DNA of 64,000 nt from Forficula auricularia (taxonomy: Eukaryota > Arthropoda > Insecta > Dermaptera > Forficulidae): assembly GCA_024734495.1 (NCBI GenBank), contig JALMQS010000073.1:1122379-1186378 (forward strand). Reading direction: 5' to 3'. Every line of letters begins with the position of its first letter. The first letter of the stretch is position 1. The position numbers were made by a program, and so were the translations under genes. Below are positions 1 through 10,708 of this stretch, piece by piece. Under the pieces are notes generated by a model. That model saw only the letters and a program-made list of their open reading frames with translations. It did no database searches and was not told the origin of the DNA.

Positions 1-885
<885 letters not shown>

Positions 886-1007
886 ATATGGGGGTCCACT
901 TATATTGGTTGAAGTATATGAAGAAGAGTACTTTAAAAATTTCAAAAAATTTCCCCAAAATGACTACATACTATCTCCCTTTCAGGGGCAAATAGAACAA
1001 AATCCTC

Positions 1008-1690
1008 AAATATGCTTTTACTTTCACATTTGTATTCTATAGAATATAATGGGAGAGTATTGCGATGGCCAGTCTGGGTCCTGATTCTTTGAGAGCTTGT
1101 ATCTCAGAGATGAAAAAAGTTAATTTCATTTTGTAACTTTTAGGTGGAAGGAATCGATGCCCTTAATAGTTGGAACCGGATTTAGGACATAAAACCGGAA
1201 ATTGTGCCCCCCAGAGGCCAAAAAGGGGTCCAAAATTCATTGGTCGGTGTGTATGTACGTATGTACCCACCCTGCATTTCGCAACCATAAGTCTCAGAGC
1301 TACGAAATTCGAAACTTAAGCTCGATATAGGCTAGAAGGAAAACCGGAAGTGGACATTTACATGAAAGATTTTTTCCTTTTTTTGATGTTCTCAAAAACA
1401 GTTCTAACGATTTTTTTAAAAATTAGTACATTTATCAAATATCATGAGCTATTAGTTGTGTCAAATTTTTAATCCGATTAAAAAAGAGGAAGGGGTTGTA
1501 AATTAGGAGTGTCGTAAAATAAAAATTTTAATTGTTCATATCTCGATTTCGGAAAGTCGCAGAGCCTTGAAATTTAAAACTTAAGCTATCTAGAGGCTTC
1601 AAGAAGTGTAATAAAATAGAAAAACCGGAAGTTGATGTTTACTTACTTAAGAATGTACCCCCCTGCGTTTTGCAACCATAAGTCTCAGAG
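1008..1690 (+). repeat. Interspersed repeat family B, copy 1
   Basis: Related copies are at 16612-16960 (minus) and 44690-45260 (plus), with a right-hand scrap near 11400-11560. Shared blocks include TAACTTTTAGGTGGAAGGA, ACATAAAACCGGAAATTGTG, a GTATGTACGTATGTAC stretch and GTCTCAGAGCTACGAAATTC. The block with CATAAGTCTCAGAG recurs at 1674-1690, so the copy is partly duplicated. No open reading frame and no termini identified. Confidence 0.7.
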
Positions 1691-2276
1691 AGCAGAAAAA
1701 TAAGAATAGTAACAGGAATACAGGTATTCAATGAAAAAAATAGAAAAAAATATCAAAATAAATACATTTTTATTTGCAATAACAAATTAATTGTCAACTT
1801 TAACTATAACCAGAAATAACAAAGATTTGTAAATATTTTTATCAATTGGATACAAAACTGACTCACAAAATGTCAAAACATTTAATCCGCCATTTATTAA
1901 AATATAATACTTTTCATTATTAATTCGAAATTGTTTTTTTACAAATAGTGATTAATTGGGTCGAAATAAATTCATGAGACGTTTGGTCTATTTAATAAAA
2001 ATTCTGTGTTTTTAATTTTTGTCCAATTCCCTGCTACTCATGTTATATATGAATGCGAATAATACAACATTTACAAGGGTTAGTTTATATTTCTGAAGCT
2101 TTAATGGGGATGGCGATTATTAATTGAAAATTATAGTAATAATTTACACGATGTTTCGATTTTATCGAAATGTTAATTTAATCACTATTGGGTCTATATC
2201 ATATTTCTTTGGGAAAAATTATTATTTAATTTTAAAATTATACATTGATAGTGTGTGTGTGTGTCAATATGGTAAT
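1691..2276. other. AT-rich stretch downstream of the ankyrin gene
   Basis: No gene or RNA seen. A short (GT)n tract sits at about 2250-2264. Confidence 0.6.
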
Positions 2277-2282
2277 TTTATT
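2277..2282 (-). terminator. Poly(A) signal AATAAA of the ankyrin gene
   Basis: AATAAA on the minus strand, 37 nt past the ankyrin stop codon at 2319-2321, the usual place for a cleavage and polyadenylation signal. The region is AT-rich, so a chance match is possible, but position and strand agree with the gene model. Confidence 0.55.
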
Positions 2283-2318
2283 TAATTATTAATTTAATTA
2301 AATGAGGAGGATTATTTT

Positions 2319-2829
2319 TCAAAGAGACGACAAATAATCCACAATAGATTTATATCCTTCCTCTCTAGCCCAATCTAATGGAGTTTCATTAGTCCAATCT
2401 CTTAAACTTCTATCCGCCCCCCGCTCTATTAATAATTTCACTAGTGGCAATTTATTAGTACTAACTGCCAAATGTAGTGATGTCTGTTTGTATGTATCTT
2501 GATGGTTGATATTCGCCCCCTTGTCCAGCAACGCTTCTACTACATGGACATGACCATTCTTGGAGGCCAACAGTAAGGGTGTCTCATTATAAGAATTCTC
2601 TCTCCAAATCCACTCCTTTGGACAACAAGAATTCAACAATGTCTAATTGTCCAATGAGGGATGCATAATGCAGAGGGGTCCAAATATTATACTTTCCACC
2701 CTTTCCATAAATAGAGGAGGGGTCTTTGCAATACCAATATTTCACCCCATTAAGGGAGCGTTTCTCTAATGCTTGGATAATATTTTCAGTTCCATCTTTA
2801 TCTGATATTTGTCCACAACATTCTTGAAT
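2319..2829 (-). CDS. Terminal exon: ankyrin repeats, one-base frameshift
   Basis: Begins after TTTTAG at 2830 and ends with TGA at 2319-2321. It encodes IQECCGQISDKDGTENII, a first repeat with WTPLHYASLIGQLDIVEFLL, a second with ETPLLLASKNGHVHVVEALL, a third with TSLHLAVSTNKLPLVKLL and a last with ETPLDWAREEGYKSIVDYL; these TPLH/A..G/IV..LL patterns are ankyrin consensus positions. The exon is 511 nt, that is 170 codons plus one base. The reading frame breaks inside a GAGAGAGAA stretch near 2594-2600, between VDLER and NSYNETP. Without that base it would be one continuous exon in phase with its neighbours. Either a recent inactivating insertion or a base-calling error. Confidence 0.8.
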
Positions 2830-2972
2830 CTAAAATTAAATAAAATAAATAAACTTAAAATACATCTGTAATCAAAATTCATCGAAAATTTTCATGTTCG
2901 TAAAAAATTATTAATATTATTTTTAGAAAAATTTCACTCAAGTAGTAAAAATAAATAAATAAATAAACTCAC

Positions 2973-3035
2973 CCTTTGGTTTAATTCTAGATTTTTGCTT
3001 TGTAATAAAGCTGTCATATTTTGTTCTCCAATAAC
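2973..3035 (-). CDS. 63-nt coil exon (intact)
   Basis: Flanked by TTATAG acceptor and G|GTGAGT donor. Exactly 21 codons in phase 0, ending NLELNQR, and starting VIGEQNMTALLQSK. It is a clear paralogue of the exons at 6881-6943 and 6435-6461/3711-3746, with matching ends and length. Charged and leucine-spaced, so probably helical or coiled-coil. Confidence 0.75.
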
Positions 3036-3115
3036 CTATAACAAATAATCTAATTAATAAATATGTAATAAATAATTAACCAAAAACTAATAAATAAATA
3101 ATCTTATTAGATTAC

Positions 3116-3171
3116 TCTAATTTCATAATTTGTGTTATTAATTTACTTGTTTGGTTTTTTTCTTCAATGAT
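3116..3171 (-). pseudogene. Decayed coil exon
   Basis: Acceptor GCTTAG followed by IIEEKNQTSK, like the other coil exons, but the second half is lost: the frame reaches TAA and only a weak GTAATC donor is seen. Length 56 nt breaks the 63-nt pattern. Probably a degenerate member of the exon array. Confidence 0.45.
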
Positions 3172-3254
3172 CTAAGCAAATAAATAATTAAATAAATACC
3201 TATATAATAAATAATTAACCAAAAATTAATAAATAAATAAATAAATTTACCCTT

Positions 3255-3709
3255 TGTCCGGTGTTGGTTACGGTGGTAGAATAACTTCGGACAAGGGGCA
3301 ATGTTCTTGCCTTCACCAGACTTGGGATTGACCTTCGCCTGGGTACTAAGCATATAGCCATGACGGAAAAAGTTGCTGGCACCGAGAACAAAGAAATGAG
3401 CAGGGCCATATAGTTATGGTGAATGCTGAATTAATCGAGATCGATTCGCCCTACTTATAACATGGCTGAACATCTCAGTCACGCAAAGTGCGCAGAGCAA
3501 TCCGGTCACGATTAAAACATCTTTATTAATTGTAATTGTTTGTCTTGTGAAATTAATTATGAACAACGTTTATACAGATTGAGTATGTTCATATAATAAA
3601 TAATTAAATATATTAATGTGTAAACATTATGTAAAGTTGTTGATTGCTAGCCGCAGCGATCGGACTGAGTCATCTAGCGGCTGCGTCCGAAAGCTCGCGG
3701 GCCGCCACA
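3255..3709 (-). mobile_element. Solo LTR inserted at a splice donor, 5-bp duplication CCCTT
   Basis: Starts TGTCCGG and ends CCGCCACA on the plus strand, thus TG...CA in either reading, flanked by direct CCCTT at 3250-3254 and 3710-3714. Read on the minus strand it begins TGTGGCGGCCCGCGAG, shares GCCGCTAGATGACTC and a TATAAGTA promoter block with the LTRs at 37588-38345, so it belongs to that family and lies in the same direction as the ankyrin gene. It separates a coil exon from its GTAAAT donor (minus strand, bases 3245-3250). Confidence 0.75.
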
Positions 3710-4426
3710 CCCTTTGTTTTAATTCAAGATTTTCATCTATTAATATGAATTGAAGAATGCTTAGACCTCAGCTCCGACCACACACCTGTGATCGCAACAA
3801 TAAGCCCCACCCTAATAAAAATAAAAACAACTCCTATGCTATGCAATAAAAAGACGAATTGATTTTAAATTTCAAACAAACCATAGATAACAAACTAAAT
3901 ATTAAAATGCCACTAAAACAAAAGAAGATATCGAAACTGCAATCGAACACTTCAACAAACCATTCAAGATTCAGCACACACTTCCACACCAAAAACAACA
4001 ACCAAGGAAACCACCTTTAACTATTCAATCGAAATTAGAAAAAAGCTAGAAGAAAACGAAAGCTTAGAAAAAATTTGGCAAAAGAATCAATTTCCCAAAT
4101 AAATTAAACTTTAACAGAGCCTCAAAAGAACTAAAAAACCTAATTATTAAAAACAAAAACGACACTCTACAAGACTTCCTCTCAAAATTATCTCCTCAAG
4201 GTAATAATGAACACTCAGTTTGGAAAGCAACAAAACCCTTGAAAAGACCTAAAACATTTATATCACCTATTAAATCAAACGTCAATACCTGGGCCAGAAC
4301 AAACGCTGAAAAAGCAGAAGTATTCTTGAAATTCTTAGAGGAAACCTTCAACCCCTTTTCCCAATCCTGTTCAAAAGAAGAAAACACAGAAATAGAAGAA
4401 TTCCTATACTTCCCCTTACAATTATC

Positions 4427-4842
4427 CAGGGCCGTGCTCTGACAGGGCGTTCATTGCGTGCACTCGCACGCAGGCGGCCGAAATTAAGAGGCGGCCAAAT
4501 CGTTACAAGTTGTCTACTGGGCAAAAATACAATCGGTTTGTTTTAGTACCAAAAAAATGTTTATTTTGTGCATTTTTTTTTCTTAAATTTCATCCAAACA
4601 TATAAATCTCATAAAACCGGTTTTTAGCCGGTTTTTCTTTTCAGAAACCGCCTTTGGGAACAAAACCAATATTTTTTTTCGTTCTCGATTTCGGTTAACC
4701 AAAAACTGATTTTTTTCCCGGTTTGATGCCCTGTGTATAATAATAAACATTAAAAATTAAAGTAGTTTTTTTTAATCGTTATCCCGGGGGGCGGCCATAC
4801 AGACTGGCACGCAGGCGGCCATATACTCCAGGCACGGCCCTG
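4427..4842. mobile_element. hAT-type MITE nested in the LINE
   Basis: Terminal inverted repeat CAGGGCCGTGC at the left and GCACGGCCCTG at the right, flanked by the 8-bp direct duplication CAATTATC at 4419-4426 and 4843-4850. The 8-bp duplication and CAG...CTG ends are hAT hallmarks. GC-rich GCAGGCGGCC blocks near both ends, no transposase. 416 bp. Confidence 0.85.
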
Positions 4843-4943
4843 CAATTATCAATACCCATCCGACTTTTTCAACAAAAGAAATTGAACAGACAATACAAAT
4901 CCAAAACAATAAAAGAAAATCACCAGGCTATGATCTCATTACA

Positions 4944-6280
4944 ATGGAAATCATAAAAAAACTACCTAAAAAAGGCCTGACCTTCCTCAGAGATCTGTTC
5001 AACTCTTTAATAAGAACCAATTATATCCCTACCCAATTCAAGATCGCTCACATAATAATGATCTTGAAACCAGGTAAACCCGAATCTGAACCTTCTTCCT
5101 ACCGTCCAATCAGCCTCCTCCCACAAGTCTCCAAACTTTTCGAAAAACTCCTGCTCATCAGACTAAAGAGCGACATAGAAATAGATGATATAATACCAGA
5201 CCACCAATTCGGCTTTAGAAATCAACATTCAACAACAGAGCAAATTCACAGAATTGTAAACATAATACAATCTACTTTAGAAGAAAAAAATCTGCTCTGG
5301 TGTCTTTCTAGACGTTAAAAAAGCTTTCGACAAAGTATGGCATCAAGGACTACTACACAAAATAAAAACACCTTCCAGACCACTACTACTGGATACTTAA
5401 ATCCTACCTCGAAGACCGGTGGTTCCAAGTGAAAATAGAAAATGATTTCTCGGAATTTCGTCAAATTCGATCAGGAGTTCCCCAGGGGAGCATACTAGGG
5501 CCTTTTCTTTATTCACTGTACACCGGAGACATACCAACATCTAATGACACATTTATAGCCACATACGCTGATGACACCGCTATCCTTGTTACCAGCGACC
5601 ACCCAGACTCAGCCTCACATCGACTCCAAGAAGAACTTGACACCCTCCAAAAATGGTTACACAAATGGAGGATCCATGTCAACGAAACTAAATCGACTCA
5701 CATAACTTTTACAAACAAAAAAATTACTTGTCCGCCTGTCTCCCTCAACTCCAAAACCATTCCTAATAGCAACTCCGTAAAATACCTCGGAATGCACTTA
5801 GACACAAGACTCACCTGGAAAACCCACTTACAAAAAAAACATACCGAAATTAACTTAAAATACAAAAAAATGTACTGGCTAATTGGAAGAAAATCCCAAC
5901 TGTCCCTAAAAACCAAAACAATCCTATACCAAGCCATCCTAAAACCAATCTGGCACTACGCTTGCCAAATATGGGCAACGGCAAGCGAGTCAAACATAAG
6001 TAAAATCCAGAGAATTCAATCCAAAATCCTCAGATCCATCTCCAACGCTCCATGGTTTATGACCAACGAAGCTCTGCACGATGACCTCTTTGTCCCTTCG
6101 GTCAGAGAGGTGATCTTCAATGCCCACGAGAAACACATCAAGAAACTGGAAAACCATACAAACACCTCGGCCATCACTCTTCTGGACAATAGCCAAACGA
6201 TCCGCAGGCTCAAGAAAAACCACATCCTGGACACCCAAGAACGCTTCCAGACCAAAAACTGGAAAAATAAATTCAATTAG
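4944..6280 (+). pseudogene. Jockey-type reverse transcriptase, frameshifted
   Basis: The first part (4944-5318) contains the PSSYRPISLLPQVSKLFEKLL motif block (shown in pieces: SYRPISLL, KLFEKLL) and QFGFRNQHSTTEQ. Near 5300 the frame shifts; FLDVKKAFDKVWHQGLL, the first catalytic aspartate region, is readable in another frame. The second part (5429-6280) has GVPQGSILGPFLY and the catalytic YADD box, then a typical Jockey C-terminal region with QIWATAS and IQRIQSKILR, ending at TAG 6278-6280. At least two frameshifts, so inactive. It would copy LINE RNA at a nicked target site. Confidence 0.85.
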
Positions 6281-6524
6281 GGAAGCCATCAATGGATGAC
6301 TTCCCCTCATGTGACTTCTTTTCTTTTTATTCTACTCAATTGTTAACAGATTTACTTATAGCTAAATGTATTTTTTATTATAAGCTGATTGTAAATAAGC
6401 ATACCAAATAAAAAAAAAAAAAATCTATTAATATAGATTTACTATTTTTTTCTTCATTGATCTAAATAAATATTAAATAAAATAATTAATATTAAATAGA
6501 TAATAAATAATTCACCTAAAACTA

Positions 6525-6743
6525 TTTTTTTTTAATTTATTTAATGTCACCGGGAACAAAGCCCATTTAGACAGCACATAAGTAAAGTCTTAGTAGGATT
6601 AGTGAGGGAGCCGAATTTTCAGCCGGTAGAAATTTTTATTTAGCAGCCAGGATCGAACCCCGGACCTCCACTCCAACATCGTCATAATCGATCGATGCCG
6701 AAGCGAGGCCAGTGCGTTAGCTGACTGAGCTACCTGACTCCCC
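6525..6743 (-). mobile_element. tRNA-derived SINE with 12-bp target duplication
   Basis: On the minus strand it starts GGGGGAGTCAGGTAGCTCAG, with an A-box like TAGCTCAGTCAGC and B-box GGTTCGATCC, then a tRNA-unrelated body and an A-rich tail (the T tract at 6525-6534). Flanked by CACCTAAAACTA at 6513-6524 and 6744-6755. Sits in an intron of the ankyrin gene. A 3' fragment of a related SINE appears at about 35330-35480. Confidence 0.85.
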
Positions 6744-6773
6744 CACCTAAAACTAATAAATAAATAAATTTAC

Positions 6774-6835
6774 AGACAATTTAATTCCAAAATTTAATCT
6801 TTTGATTTACTTATTTTGTTTCTTTCTTCAATAAT
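6774..6835 (-). pseudogene. Decayed coil exon with stop codon
   Basis: After GGTTAG it reads IIEERNKISKSKD, then TAA, then ILELN. The order and ends match the 63-nt exons, but the length is 62 nt and the donor is a poor CT|GTAAAT. A decayed member of the exon array. Confidence 0.5.
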
Positions 6836-6880
6836 CTAACCAAATAAATAATTCAATAAATATATAATAAATAAACTCAC

Positions 6881-6943
6881 CCTTTGATTTAATTTTAAAT
6901 TTTCTTTTTGTAATATTGTTGTCCTATTTTTTTCTTCATTGAA
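6881..6943 (-). CDS. 63-nt coil exon (intact)
   Basis: Flanked by TTGTTCAG acceptor and AGG|GTGAGT donor. 21 codons in phase 0, starting FNEEKNRTTILQKEN and ending LKLNQR. The closest relative is the LINE-split exon (INEEKN...). This repeat of an identical exon length and boundary indicates tandem exon duplication within the gene. Confidence 0.75.
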
Positions 6944-7018
6944 CTGAACAAATAAATAAATAATGACTTAAATATATAATAACTTATTTACCAATAATAA
7001 ATAAATAAATAAACTTAC

Positions 7019-7072
7019 AAGCTTATAAAAGTGTTCAATTTTTTCATCCATTAATTTGTTCTGATTCAGCAT
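7019..7072 (-). CDS. Short helical exon, 54 nt
   Basis: Acceptor TTTATTTAG, donor GTAAGT. 18 codons in phase 0: MLNQNKLMDEKIEHFYKL. Charged and probably helical, not clearly related to the 63-nt exons. Splice phases match both neighbours. Confidence 0.65.
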
Positions 7073-7099
7073 CTAAATAAATAAATTTAAGAATGGATT

Positions 7100-7239
7100 A
7101 ACGATTCAAGTACCTGGCCACCGAGCGATGCTCGGTAACTTTTTACTTCTGTTAAAATCTATATATTAATTCCCGAACCTCCCCCAACCTCGCCCCCGGA
7201 GCAACACTACTTCACCCCCTTTACTGCAAATTTTTCTAA
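7100..7239. other. CGAGCGATGCTCGG hairpin and C-rich intron segment
   Basis: Holds ACCGAGCGATGCTCGGTAAC at about 7115-7134 followed by a C-rich stretch. Similar hairpin starts are at 39423, 46680 and 58201. Probably the end of a repeat family. Confidence 0.5.
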
Positions 7240-8345
7240 ATGAGAAAATTTCGGAATTTTTTCAGTTTTTCTTGAATAACTCTAAAACGGTTTATCAAAT
7301 CAAAAAGGTATCTATTAGATAAATTAAAGCTATTTAAATTGCGAGTAAAATGATAACAATTTTATTTATATAGGTTCTCTAGAACCGTCACTTACGCTTG
7401 TGAAAAAACAGCCCCTGGGATCACTTTTGAATATCCCTAAAACTGGCACTTTTTTCGATTTTGCCCCGTTTTGACCATGAAGGAGCACGTTTTCGACAAA
7501 GACCATTCAATGCATTTTTAAACTAGATTAAAATTTCTACAATGAAAACAAAATTTCATTTTAATTGGATAATGGTAACCCGTGCCGCAATGAGGTTGAA
7601 GTTGCAGTTTTTTCCAAAAAATCAGTTTTTCCTTCATAAAATTACTCATCCTAGAAACTTGATTTCTATCTCATTCTCAAGGAAATTTTATTTACTTGAA
7701 AGTTTACTTAGGCCACATTTTGATAAAACTCTTAGACATATAGATATCCTACTTTTTCCTGCCAGGATATGATCCGAATCCTCAAAAGCGTCATGGGAAA
7801 TGCTGGATATCAATAAATCTAAGAGTTTTATTAAAAAAGTGGTCCAAGTAAACGTTCAACTAAACAGAATTTTCTAGACAATGAGATAGGACTGAAGTTT
7901 CTAGGATGAGTGGTTTTCATTTTATGAAGGAAAAACTGCGATTTTTTGCAAAAAATTGCATTTTTTCTAGACTTCAACATCATTTTCAGGGTTTCCATTA
8001 TTCAATTAAGATAAAACTTTTTTAAATTGTAGAAAATTTAATCTAGTTTAAAAATGTACAGAGTTTCTTTGTCGAAAACGTGCTTTTTCATGGTCAAAAT
8101 GGGGAAAAATCGAAAAAAGTACGAGTTTTAGGGGTATTCAAATGTGATCCCTTGGCTGTTTTTTGACAGGCGCTAGTACCGGTTCTAGTAAACCTAAATA
8201 GATAAAATTGTTATTATTTTCCGCATAATTTAAAGAGTTTTAATTTATCTAATAAATATCTTTTTGATTTGATAAGCCCTTTTAGATTTATTCAAGAAAA
8301 ACTGAAAAAAAAAACTCGGAAATTTTCTTATTTTGAGGCGTAGAA
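7240..8345. repeat. 1.1-kb imperfect foldback element in an intron
   Basis: The two halves (about 7240-7785 and 7800-8345) are inverted copies: GAAAATTTCGGAATTTTTTC at the left has its complement near the right end, and AAAACGTG/CACGTTTTCGACAAAGA and CTAGGATGAGT/ACTCATCCTAG pair across the centre near 7790. No coding capacity. A related half copy is at 19080-19340 on the opposite strand, so this is an interspersed family. Confidence 0.8.
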
Positions 8346-9021
8346 AAATTTCCACAACACAGATTTGGGGGAAAGCTTAGGATAGTAATATTGGAGTACC
8401 AATAAAGATAATCCAGCAATAAAATCTTTACCGGTCTATAACTTTCACCCCTTCATTTTAGGTCCCATTAATTGTACCCCAAACTCTACCAGCATGCCAC
8501 ATTTCAGCATTCTAGGATTAGCTGAAGTACTCTAGAATTTTGATGAGTGAGTGAGTGACGAAAAAGCCTATCTTTGGCTTCTTGTAACTTGGACGGTATA
8601 AAAAATGTAAATATGAAATTTAGTTAAGCTTATGGACCAGTATTGTAGAAAAAAAATGGCCTCCAACCTTTATTTCTATTTTGCTGGATTTCTAATAAAA
8701 AATGTGTGATGGTCCACTCTGCTTTTGAACGCCTGAATTGGCTTAACTTAAAATTTTAAAAACTACAAATTCGTCCATTCTCTCTTTATTAAAGAGAAAT
8801 AACAAACTGATCGGACATATCTATAATAGTATTTTGGAAGTTATATAATACGGAACTCTCGATTATGTGAGCCGGACCATTTATTTATTTAACCTTGATT
8901 TTCAATTTAAATAAAAACACGACAACATTGGGAGACTGTTATCAGATTTCAGGGCCGTATTTTGTTAATGCGCCCCCTTAATAAATTAAATTGACAATAA
9001 AAATAGAAAGTTTCGACTCAC
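8346..9021. other. Intron sequence without recognised feature
   Basis: AT-rich. Noted only GAGTGAGTGAGTGACGAAAAAG near 8547. Nothing coding seen. Confidence 0.5.
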
Positions 9022-9060
9022 CTGCTCTTTGACTTCTTTAATGATTGCTTTCAATAAAAC
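9022..9060 (-). CDS. Exon 2, 39 nt
   Basis: Acceptor CTTCTACAG, donor GTGAGT. 13 codons in phase 0: VLLKAIIKEVKEQ. Amphipathic and helical. Exon 1 also ends in phase 0, so the two join cleanly. Confidence 0.7.
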
Positions 9061-9337
9061 CTGTAGAAGGGTCAAAAATTAAATCACTGAAATGAATATT
9101 TAATGAATAAATAAGTTAATGTGGTCATCTACACGACTTTCCCTTACCCCCTCTATTAAATTGAAAACTAATATTTATTTAAAAAATGTCCGTAGGCTCC
9201 TAAAACAAGTAGAAGTGGAAGTTTAAAGTTCAAGATCGCTCGAGTTAGGATTTAAAAAGGGAAGATTTAGAGATTTAGTTATGATTACACACCAATAAGT
9301 GAAAACTAAATTTTATTATTTAAAATTTTTCTATGGA

Positions 9338-10160
9338 TTACCTGCTCCCCCGTGAGCATGCGGTTAACAATGGACTCCGGAGTCGCGTGCCCGCCGAATA
9401 CCTCCCACAGCGCTCCTTGATCCTCCCGGAAACACGGGCACAAAAGAAGACGTGTTCAGGGTCTTCAGTCACGTTGCATTCCGGGCATAGTGGCGATTCG
9501 ATTATTTTAAATCTGTGGAGATACGCCCGGAAGCAACCATGACCTGTAAGAAATTGGGTGAGGTAGTAGTTTACCTCACCCTGACTCCTGTCCAGCCAAG
9601 TTTTTAAGTCAGGGATCAGCCTGTGGGTCCACCTGCCCTTTTCGGACAGATCCCATCTCTCATGCCACTCTGACAATGACTCAGTTCTAGCAGCTATTTT
9701 ATCGGAGTAGCTGCCCTCCCATAAATTTTTTGACGTTCTTCTGCCATTATGTCAATGGGCAACATACTCGCCTGTGTCTAGCCAGGTCTGGATAGTTGCT
9801 ATTGACTCATTACCTATTCGGGTCATCTCTTCTCTAAATTTGGCGGTCACTACTATTGCAATGTCATCGGCGAAGCCAACAACCTCAACATTATTGGGCA
9901 AATTAAGATTGAACACCCCATCATACATGACATTCCATAATAATGGGGCGAGTACTGGTCCCTGAAGTACACCCCCCGTCACCTCATACGATCTAGTGCC
10001 CTCAGCCGTATCGTATTTCAGCTTTCTCTGGCTAAGATAGGCTGACAGCATTCTTCTAAGGTATGCAGGGACTCCTATTCTTGATAACGCATCTCTTATA
10101 TGCCCCCACCCTGCTGAGTTAAACGCATTCTTTATATCCAGTGTAAATGTAAAAATGCCT
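9338..10160 (-). pseudogene. R1-like LINE reverse transcriptase fragment, intronic
   Basis: Reads LDIKNAFNSAGWGHIRDAL near 10100-10145, then GGVLQGPVLAPLLWNVMYD and VVGFADDIAIVV (catalytic FADD) in 9752-10051. After stops and a gap it resumes with the C-terminal cysteine motif SPLCPECNVTEDPEHVFFC in 9338-9676, ending TAA at 9338-9340. This C..C...H....C tail after the RT is usual in R1/Jockey-group LINEs. 5'-truncated and broken in the linker. Lies in intron 1 of the ankyrin gene in the same direction. Confidence 0.85.
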
Positions 10161-10185
10161 GTTAGAAATAAAATGTGTTGGTTAC

Positions 10186-10308
10186 CTTGGAATTAAAGTC
10201 CAGCTCTTCTTCGCCCTCATCATAATCATCCGGTCGGGTTGACGCCCGTGCCTGTATTGTGGCCACAGCCAAGGAAGCAAAGATAATAAATCCTCTCAGG
10301 AAATTCAT
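10186..10308 (-). CDS. Exon 1: signal peptide and acidic linker
   Basis: ATG in good context (TCAAAATGA), 41 codons, ending AAG|GTAACC in phase 0. It encodes MNFLRGFIIFASLAVA, a classic signal peptide with a probable cut after the small residues of TIQARA, followed by a linker with the acidic run DDYDEGEEELDF. This makes the ankyrin protein secreted, unusual for ankyrin repeats. The start is supported by the TATA box about 50 nt upstream. Confidence 0.8.
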
Positions 10309-10353
10309 TTTGAGAATTTTCAGAATAATGCTCTCTCTGGTTTTCCATTGAGG

Positions 10354-10361
10354 TTATATAG
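10354..10361 (-). promoter_or_regulatory. TATA box of the ankyrin gene
   Basis: CTATATAA on the minus strand, about 46 nt from the ATG. A start site 25-30 nt downstream would give a leader of roughly 20 nt. A C-rich block lies just upstream. Confidence 0.6.
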
Positions 10362-10708
10362 CCAACTCCCCCCCCGCCCCATCCACTTGTTGTGTGGCTC
10401 TCATGTTCAATATAGAAGGTCAGAATCGACTTCTATGATAACCTCATCTATTGGCAAATATCAACTTATGCGTTCTTAATCATGCGAGTTGTTCAATTGA
10501 AGATTTTCTTTCTCTAAAATTGGATACCGTATAATCACACGACATTATTTTAAATAATTTCAAACATTCAATCAATCTTAAAACTAACGTCCTTACTATT
10601 TAAATTAATTAATACTATATTTATATTAATTTTTTATTCTTTGGGGAATCGAAACAGATGAATTTTGTTCAGTTTTTCAATAATAAATTTTATTTAGAAT
10701 GTTTATAT
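10362..10708. other. Upstream region of the ankyrin gene
   Basis: C tract at 10369-10380, then AT-rich sequence. No further motif recognised. Confidence 0.4.

Larger units (their letters stand above)
3747..6422 (+). mobile_element. 5'-truncated Jockey-type LINE with poly(A) and 12-bp target duplication
   Basis: Flanked by ATCTATTAATAT at 3735-3746 and 6423-6434 and ending in an A tract at about 6409-6422. The 5' end starts inside the apurinic endonuclease domain, with DLSSDHTPVI encoded at 3764 onward, typical of Jockey endonuclease C-termini. Reverse transcriptase follows. Carries a hAT MITE at 4427-4842. Net length without the MITE is about 2.25 kb. Confidence 0.85.
3711..6461 (-). pseudogene. 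Coil exon split in two by a Jockey LINE
   Basis: Exon pieces are 6435-6461 and 3711-3746. Removing the LINE with one target duplication gives exactly 63 nt, 21 codons in phase 0, starting INEEKNSKS after TATTTAG and ending NLELKQR, matching the intact coil exons. The donor was G|GTAAAT before the solo LTR inserted. As it stands this exon cannot be spliced normally. Confidence 0.8.
2319..10308 (-). pseudogene. Secreted coiled-coil/ankyrin-repeat protein gene, multi-exon, transposon-invaded
   Basis: Minus-strand gene model built from matching splice sites and phases: exon 1 (10186-10308, signal peptide), 9022-9060, 7019-7072, 6881-6943, decayed 6774-6835, split 6461-6435 plus 3746-3711, decayed 3116-3171, 2973-3035, and terminal 2319-2829. 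All intact internal exons are multiples of three, start and end in phase 0, and are flanked by AG and GTGAGT/GTAAG-type sites. The product would be a small secreted protein: signal peptide, acidic linker, charged helical repeats, C-terminal ankyrin repeats. Because the short exons are symmetric, skipping damaged ones would keep the frame, but a one-base insertion in the terminal exon would still truncate the protein unless it is a sequencing error. Function is not known; a secreted effector is only a guess. Confidence 0.7.

Noticed and set aside
10158..10185. 28-nt mini-intron between exon 1 donor and a TTTCTAACAG acceptor
   Set aside because: Too short for a normal intron and it would splice into a LINE fragment; the phase-0 exon at 9022-9060 is a better partner.
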